Origin: Zygnema cylindricum | Lineage: Eukaryota; Streptophyta; Zygnematophyceae; Zygnematales; Zygnemataceae | Direction: 5' to 3' | NCBI GenBank assembly: GCA_037447655.1 | Contig: JBBHKE010003266.1 | Location: 1-21,881, forward strand | Length of the DNA stretch: 21,881 nt | In this document: positions 16,614 to 21,881 of the stretch, one piece after another | Position numbering within the stretch: position 1 is the first letter of the stretch | Layout of the letters: each line of letters opens with the position of its first letter | Notes under the pieces: generated by a model | Database searches by the model: none | What the model was told of the DNA's origin: nothing | The model's input: only the letters and a program-made list of their open reading frames with translations | Made by a program: the position numbers and the translations under genes

Positions 16614-18087
16614 CGTATATGTTTCCAGTGTGGTCACAGTGGTCACGACGCACGCAGCTGTCCACACAAGGCAGCCATGTGTACCCACTACATTGAAACA
16701 CGTCATTACATACAGAGAAGTCATATAAAAAATTCAGATTTCATTTATCAAAATCAAATTAATAACGGCGGTATACCTGCTCGCGCGGCTAAATTGGTCA
16801 CTCCACCGAAAGGGGAAGAAAACACATCTCCCAAACTCAACAGGAGGGACCGAGATAAAGTAAAGATGCAGGCAACCATAGCGGCCATGATGAAGGAGCA
16901 GTTTGCCGCGCAAATGGCGCAGGTCAAACCGCAATTAACTGGAATGGCCCGGACCGTAGTTCATCTGCCCTCTTTTGCTGGGCGATCTCTCAGAGAGTCT
17001 ACCGTCCAACAGCGAGTACCTCTTTTCAAAGGGACTCCCGATCATAATCGTGAGTCTAAATCTATTAACACTCGCATACCATTATCTTTCGTTAAAGAAC
17101 CTAAAACCCTTATCCCGGAAATAGCCTCTAGCATCACCGCTGAGGCCTTAACCATTCTGGAAGGGAGTATACAAGATGCCTATAAGGTCAAAGAACGGTT
17201 AGCGATACTGTCAACTATGCTCCCCGAACCGAATAGTGAGGCTAAATCCTCAGATCTAACGAAATCTGCTCATGCATTTCAGGCGCTTCAAAACCATCGT
17301 AGTACCCTAACTCTTCAAGTGATTACTCTAGAAGAGCGTTCCAGTCTTACTCCACACATCACTTTTCTGGATAACAACTTAAGCGTTTTCTCAGTTAATG
17401 GGGTAGCTCGAGCTTTACCTCTCATGGACACAGGGGCGAAACCCATTATCCTCGGATCGGCTTTCGCGAAGAAACTAGGTCTGATTGCAGATACGCTACA
17501 ACCCACTACCACTCGTTTGTTGACTTTTGTAAGAACCAGAGAACCTGTCTTAGGTATGTCAAAAGAACCACTATGTTTTCAATTTCATTGTCATTCAGAA
17601 TCCGATTTTGCAGAAATATACGCTAACGCCTTGGTCACCAAGTGTAGCGATTATGAGTGCTTGGTCGGCCAAGACGTCATTTTTCGAGTAGGGGGGGGGT
17701 TGATATGCATGATCAAACATTTTCGTACAGACCAAACAATTTTCCACACCGCAAAGTTTGTTTACCTCTTATCTCGGCCTGGCAACCCATGCCTACCACG
17801 ACTCAGTCGGAAGTCGGCGTTTGTCTTGCCAGTCTATGCTGCAGTTAGCATATGTGCTGATATTCTTCAATCGTTAACAGCGGAAGAAATCTTACCAAAC
17901 CCCTCGGGAATGCCAGAATTATTTGGCACCCCATGTTTTACTATTGACTCGGCAGATTTTGACAAATTGTATAAGTTCACGGTACCGATTCCTTTATGCA
18001 TTATTCCAGATCCACCCGCTATTGGCATGGATCCTTCCGGGTTTTCCCCTATTAAATGGAAACCATTCAACTTACAACCTAACGAAC
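16614..18087 (+). pseudogene. Gypsy zinc knuckle and aspartic protease region
   Basis: One open frame to a TAG at 18144 (it runs out of register before the methyltransferase). It begins with a CCHC knuckle, CFQCGHSGHDARSC (16620-16661). A Gln/Met-rich linker follows. The aspartic protease active site LPLMDTGAKPIIL lies around 17415-17453 (catalytic Asp at 17427), with a downstream LVGQDVIF like the second half of retroviral-type proteases. Just after this is a run of nine G (17691-17699), where the more protein-like continuation (VDMHDQTFSYRPNN) is in another frame. The sequence then appears to return to the first frame near 17830. Both shifts are consistent with decay, or with homopolymer error in the assembly. 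The last 80 residues (EEILPNPSGMPELFG onward) are a linker to the methyltransferase with no known domain. Confidence 0.78.
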
Positions 18088-19051
18088 GGTCTCGTTATCT
18101 TAGACCTTTTTGCAAGTATAGGTACCACACTTCTCTCTTGCCTTAGGTACGTATTCTAATCAAAGTATATTATTCTGTAGATATTGACCCTTTGGCTAGA
18201 CGCGCTCAGTTGCATCACTGTCAAATCTTACATGAACAATACCCTCACCTCTTACCACAGTCTTCTTTTCACAGCATGCATTCCGCTTTACCACTGGATA
18301 TCCGTCTGATAGGTAATCTTCATTTGGCGGAGTTAGAACCAATCGACCTTCTTTTCGCAGGTTGGGAATGACAAGGAATGTCAAGAGTCGGGAATGGTTT
18401 AGGTTTGGCAGATCCGCGTACTAAACTGTTCTTTGAGGTAGTACGTCTTATCCATTTCTTTCAGTCACTGAACCTCCCCTTTGGATACGTCTGAGAAAAC
18501 GTCGCAACTCATATTGACCCCCGACCCACAGTTCTTGCATACTACAAACGTATCGAATCATTAATTGGACCGCCACTAATAATCGATGCCGCACGCCATG
18601 GGTCGTTGGCCCACCGGGTTTGTTCCAAGTGGACTAATTTGGTGGATATATGCCGGCTCTGAGAAGCTAACCTCATTGTTCGACCACCTAAACTTTTCAT
18701 CCATAGCGCACTTTTTCCATTTCATACGGTTCATACATGTGTCCAGACAGACTATCCTCCTGCATTTTGTCTTTACATTCTTGGCCAGCCGTTACGTGCA
18801 CTTCCTACACTAGTCACATATCCACACTCCCATGCATATTCACATAACGGACCGGGTATGCTTCAGAACACTCATATAGGCAGTCTAGAAGAACCTACCG
18901 CTGAGGAGAGAGAACTCCTCCTCCATTTCATTCTAGACACTACCGCTGCCCAAGACTCACTGAGCGGCAGCGCTGCACCTTACTTTGTCGTGTTATGGAT
19001 CCTCAATCCCTGTCATTTGTCTTGGGTATAGGGTTTACAGCCGGTCAATAT
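18088..19051 (+). pseudogene. C5-cytosine DNA methyltransferase domain in the gypsy polyprotein, inactivated
   Basis: Motifs appear in canonical order. Motif I is LVILDLFASIGTTLL (18091-18135). A DIDPLARRA segment (18180-18206) fits motif II. The motif IV region LLFAGWE-stop-QGMSR (18345-18386) has TGA (18369-18371) exactly where the catalytic Cys should be. Motif VI is ENVATHIDPR (18495-18524). A motif VIII-like HRVCSKWTNL (18615-18644) has Cys where Arg is expected. The C-terminal motif is RCTLLCRVMDPQSL (about 18970-19011). The order I-IV-VI-VIII-X is that of Dnmt1, Dnmt3, CMT and bacterial enzymes, not the rearranged DRM type. Further stops are TGA 18492 and TGA 18660, and frames change near 18150 and 18965. 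The ancestral enzyme would methylate cytosine using S-adenosylmethionine. Glu precedes the Cys site instead of the usual Pro, which is either native to this family or a mutation. Position between protease and RT indicates it was part of Pol. Confidence 0.87.
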
Positions 19052-19600
19052 GCACAGAATCATCCGTCTCAATTGGCTGGGAGGGGGAATACACCATTCA
19101 AACACACTGCTTCTAAATCCTCACCTTCTCTCTTGGGTACAGCTTTCCAGCTCTCTCTTTTTCCTCAGTCTGTCAAGTCTAACACAAATCACACTATTTA
19201 CGATTTCTTGGAACCTAGTCACATGAGTTGGTCCACCCCAGCATTCACAACAGCTAGATCTTCGATACCACTATACGCAGTTCCACACTGGACAACCGCA
19301 TTTCCATCTAGAAGTTGGCATCATGCAGTCACTTGTTTGCATCAGCCCCCAGTTGAGTATGAGCTGGGACAGTCTTTAGTCGCGGATGAGCAGCTAGCAT
19401 TTGCACAGGCAATGGAAGCCATTACCATCAGCGCACCTGGAAAAACAACGTGGAAATTAGGGATGGGACTAACGGAACCGGAACACAAACTATTAGACTG
19501 AGTCATAAACCAACACCAAGACGCGTTCGTTTACTCCATGAAAGATCTAGGTCGACACACCACCTACAGAATGTCCATTGACCTAGGATTTAACAAGCTT
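19052..19600 (+). pseudogene. pol: Linker and N-terminal fringe of gypsy RT; RT core deleted
   Basis: This continues in the frame of the methyltransferase C-terminus as a Ser/Pro/His-rich linker. It then gives the standard gypsy pre-RT segment, with WKLGMGLTEPEHKLL, a TGA at 19499, then HQDAFVYSMKDLGRHTTYRM. In gypsy elements the RT fingers and palm, with the catalytic YxDD, should follow directly. Instead, within about 20 bases (19587-19605), the sequence jumps to FLGLAN, the motif that comes after RT. Roughly 200 codons are missing. The TGA at 19499 lies where CGA (Arg) would fit, so C-to-T decay at a CpG is possible. Confidence 0.75.
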
Positions 19601-19604
19601 GCAT

Positions 19605-20160
19605 GCATTCTTAGGTTTGGCTAATTAACATCGGAGGTTTGTTCCTAAGTTTAGCACGTTGGCATCCCCACTAAATGAACTCTTGAAAAAATCAGTACCG
19701 TTTACTTGGGGACCCCCGCAGATTGAGGCATTTTAGGGATTAAAAAAAGCACTGTCTACCGCTCCTATTCTCCGCCCACCAAATCATAAGTTACCATTTT
19801 GCCTCCAAACCGACTTTGGTAAGCTCGGTATCGCCGCCATTCTAACTCAGCGTGAGTTTACAGGTGAGGAATATGTGGTGGCTTAAGCTAGTCGAAGCAA
19901 CAATCAGGCCGAGTCGAACTACAGTAGTAATGAAGGGGAGTGCCTAGCCGCAGTTCGGGGAATTGTGCATTTCCGCCATTACCTTTATAGCCAACCTTTT
20001 ACTCTTCATACTGACCATCAACCATTGCATTGGCTCATGACCAATGACAAACTATCCAGCAAGTTAGCCCGCTGGGGCCTCATTTTGCAGGAATACGATA
20101 TGGAGATCATCCATCGGCCGGGGCTACTTAGTTTGAATGGCGACGGTCTTTATCGAAACC
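19605..20160 (+). pseudogene. pol: Gypsy RT connection and RNase H
   Basis: All in one frame with three nonsense codons: TAA 19626 (in the FLGLANYYRRF-type motif), TAG 19734 and TAA 19884. Recognisable parts are the RRFVPKFSTLASPLNELLKK and FTWGPPQ segments. RNase H with its acidic residues follows, in LQTDFGK (first Asp), EGECLAAV (Glu), LHTDHQPL (second Asp) and NGDGLYR (last Asp). The HRPG motif lies before the end. The four catalytic acids are still present, so the domain was lost only through the stop codons. Confidence 0.85.
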
Positions 20161-21646
20161 CCTTACCCAATTCTGCCAATAATGGAGTACGACAAGATTT
20201 TGATGACAAACCTATTGCATCGCTGTCTAGTGGAGCCCACCTGGTTTACAGTTTTTCGGGCCCCACCGTTCACAAAACTGAACACGATCCATGGAGGGAC
20301 AGCGCTCTGGTCTTATTTTTATCAACCCAGTCCTTTCGAACAGACACTACACCAGGAGAGGAGGAGCGTGTTCGCAAAAGAGCGCAAAATTACTTATGGA
20401 TGGGAGGTTCCGTTATCCGTCTCCTCGCAGAAGGAAGTCATCGGCATGTTCCTCGGCCGATAGAACGCCTATCACTTATCGATCAGATTCATACTGATCT
20501 GGGACATTATGGTACTAAACGGACTTTGAGTTTGGTACAGGCACGTTATTGGTGGTCCGGCATGCAGGCGGACGTTGCGGCCGTGTTACAAGGATGTAGC
20601 ACATGTGACCGGTTGCGGACCTCTTTTTTTAACTGTCAGACTACACTTCAACCTTGGCCTATCCGAGGTCTTTTCTACAGGTGGTCGTGTGATCTGGCAA
20701 GTCTTTTTCTCGTCTCGCGAAGGGGCAAGCAATACCTCATGATCATGATTGAGAACTTCAGCAAATGGGTGGAAGTTGTGGCCCTCCTGCACAAAACTGC
20801 CAAACTCACCACCGCTGCTTTGAAAGAGCATGTGCTCCTCTCATATGGAGCTCCAGCAGGAGTCCTTAAAGACCAGGGGATCGAGTTCCAAGGCAAAACT
20901 CACCACCGCTGCTTTCAAAGAGCATGTGCTCCTCTCATATGGAGCTCCAGCAGAAGTCCTTAAAGACCAGGGGATCGAGTTCCAAGGCAAAATTCAGGAA
21001 ATGGTGGACGAGGCATTGATCGATCACCGTCAAACAAGTCGAGATCATCCCCAGGCAGACGGTTTGTCTGAGAGGGCCATGCAAACATTTAAGCGGGCTT
21101 TGTGTAAACATTGCTTGGAGAAACACATTACTGTGTGGGATGAATCATTGGGTTATATTGTCATGGGTTATCGCATGTCTGTACAGGCCAGCTTAGCAAA
21201 TTTCAATCCCTATTATGTGTTATTTGGTCAACAGCCATTGCTCGGTATAAATATACAGAAAGCTGCTAGTTTTCCTTTGCCGCTTATGTCTGATTCTCTT
21301 TTTTGGACAAACTAATCAACCGGGATATTCTTTTTGCTAGGGAAATTCTAATAACCTTTGAAAACTTGCAGATTGCTCAACATCGCGACTCCTTACGGTT
21401 TGCAACAACTCGCAGCGACATTTACCGGCCACAACAAAAACCCTATTGGGTGGGAAACCATGTATATTTGCGGCGGCAAACATTTGATAGACTTGACACG
21501 GATGTCTCGTCTCACATATTGAGGATCACCAAAATTGACTCCAATGGATTATTAAGCCTACAAGGGGCCGACACGCAGACTTTGCGCGAACACTCAAAAA
21601 ATTGTGCTCCCTACTACCTACCTGATCTCTCTCACAGTATGGATCC
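20161..21646 (+). pseudogene. pol: Gypsy integrase, broken by a tandem duplication
   Basis: The zinc-binding HHCC region is intact: H-x4-H (IHTDLGH) then C-x2-C (CSTC) at about 20488-20609. The catalytic core has Asp in WSCDLASLF, Asp in LKDQGIEF and Glu in DGLSERAMQTFKR, all present. A 94-bp tandem duplication (20802-20989) containing the second Asp shifts the frame, so the core is split between two frames. Another shift near 21300 separates the core from the C-terminal domain, which has VGNHVYLRR and NGLLSLQGA, as in gypsy C-terminal (GPY/F-like) modules. A final shift near 21644 precedes the PHD finger. The ancestral protein would integrate element DNA. Confidence 0.87.
20802..20989 (+). 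repeat. 94-bp tandem duplication inside integrase
   Basis: 20802-20895 is repeated at 20896-20989 with two mismatches (TTGAAAG versus TTCAAAG; GCAGGAG versus GCAGAAG). 94 is not a multiple of three, so the duplication shifts the frame by one. The high identity suggests a fairly recent event. Confidence 0.95.
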
Positions 21647-21853
21647 GTGGTGGATACCATTACCGAGGCCACCGAGTGTCTGTTGTGTCGGCGTTCTGAC
21701 GGAGAAACGACGATGCTTATCTACGACTATTGCAATCTAGTAATTCACATGGAGTGCTTGGTCCCACCTTTGCACGCTTTTCCGGCTGGACAATGGTTTT
21801 GCCATGGATGTCGCGACCTACCGGCTGTCCTTCCCAGCTCCCTCGCAGGGTAA
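21647..21853 (+). pseudogene. PHD finger at the C-terminus of the gypsy polyprotein
   Basis: The frame ends at TAA 21851-21853, immediately before the candidate PPT. The spacing is C-x2-C-x12-Y-x2-C-x4-H-x2-C-x14-C-x2-C (first Cys codon at 21677, last at 21809), a Cys4-His-Cys3 PHD finger in which the third ligand is Tyr (TAC 21722-21724, one base from TGC). MLIYDYCNLVIHMECLVPPL and GQWFCHGC match the PHD consensus, including the conserved Trp before the final Cys pair. PHD fingers bind histone H3 tails. In chromoviruses a chromodomain occupies this position and steers integration, so a targeting role is likely by analogy. In this copy the finger is out of frame with integrase and has lost one ligand. 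Confidence 0.85.
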
Positions 21854-21872
21854 GGAGCTGGGGGGGGGGGAA
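21852..21872 (+). other. Candidate polypurine tract of the gypsy element
   Basis: A purine-rich run AAGGAGCTG followed by G10 and AA lies just after the last stop codon, where a PPT is expected. The run of 11 G (21860-21870) is unusually long. The 3' LTR should begin within the last nine bases of the window, but no TG start is visible there, so the boundary is unproven. Confidence 0.55.
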
Positions 21873-21881
21873 TTCCATCCT

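Larger units (their letters stand above)
15429..21872 (+). mobile_element. Degenerate Ty3/gypsy retrotransposon carrying a DNA methyltransferase and a PHD finger
   Basis: Domain order on the plus strand: Gag with CCHC, aspartic protease, C5-cytosine methyltransferase, RT remnant, RNase H, integrase, PHD finger, stop codon, then a G-rich candidate PPT. RNase H before integrase makes it Ty3/gypsy. The coding region switches among all three frames and carries about ten in-frame stops, lacks the RT catalytic core and contains a 94-bp tandem duplication, so this copy cannot be autonomous. LTRs were not delimited: the 3' LTR would begin at the window edge, and the 5' LTR probably lies somewhere in 14100-15200. 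DNMT-bearing gypsy elements have been reported from a charophyte alga, and this looks like the same kind of element. Confidence 0.88.

Noticed and set aside
19594-19605. AAGCTTGCATGC, identical to a HindIII-SphI cloning linker
   Set aside because: Only about 12 bp match and the flanking bases do not continue a vector polylinker; it lies at the RT deletion junction, where chance similarity is enough. Worth remembering only if other vector sequence is found.

Overview
This is eukaryotic, almost certainly plant (streptophyte), nuclear DNA that is dominated by transposable elements. The plant call rests on the copia primer-binding site at 10683-10694, which reads TGGTATCGGAGC on the minus strand. 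That is one mismatch from TGGTATCAGAGC, the complement of the plant initiator tRNA-Met 3' end. A Ty3/gypsy element carrying a cytosine DNA methyltransferase, as found here, has been reported from the charophyte alga Klebsormidium nitens. A charophyte or other early-diverging streptophyte is therefore my best guess, but the species cannot be read from the window.

Layout. 1-5333: AT-rich DNA with no complete gene. It holds one candidate 5' coding exon of a host gene (minus strand, 1134-1335), several short tandem or direct repeats, one or two copies of a small inverted-repeat element (MITE), a degraded tRNA-like sequence (4057-4129) and a 136-nt homopurine tract. 5334-11322: a complete, very young Ty1/copia retrotransposon on the minus strand. 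It has 621-bp LTRs differing at one base, a perfect 5-bp target duplication CAAAC, PBS, PPT, and a polyprotein interrupted only by one in-frame TAG. That TAG lies between integrase and reverse transcriptase in a TMV-type readthrough context (TAG CAA TCA). 11323-15428: mostly non-coding, with a cloverleaf-capable tRNA-like sequence (11916-11988), a second MITE copy with perfect 26-bp terminal inverted repeats (13885-14106), a promoter-like segment (14107-14420) and a 41-bp tandem repeat (15004-15189). 15429-21872: a decayed Ty3/gypsy element on the plus strand.

The gypsy element is the main discovery. Its order is Gag with CCHC knuckle, aspartic protease, C5-cytosine DNA methyltransferase, a remnant of reverse transcriptase, RNase H, integrase, and a PHD finger at the very C-terminus. 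It therefore appears to be a retrotransposon that encoded both a DNA methylation writer and a chromatin reader, the reader sitting where chromoviruses carry a chromodomain. This copy is dead. It has many frameshifts and stops, one of them at the catalytic cysteine codon of the methyltransferase; the reverse transcriptase core is deleted; and a 94-bp tandem duplication breaks the integrase. By contrast the copia element looks recently active.

No CRISPR array, rRNA gene or complete host gene was found.
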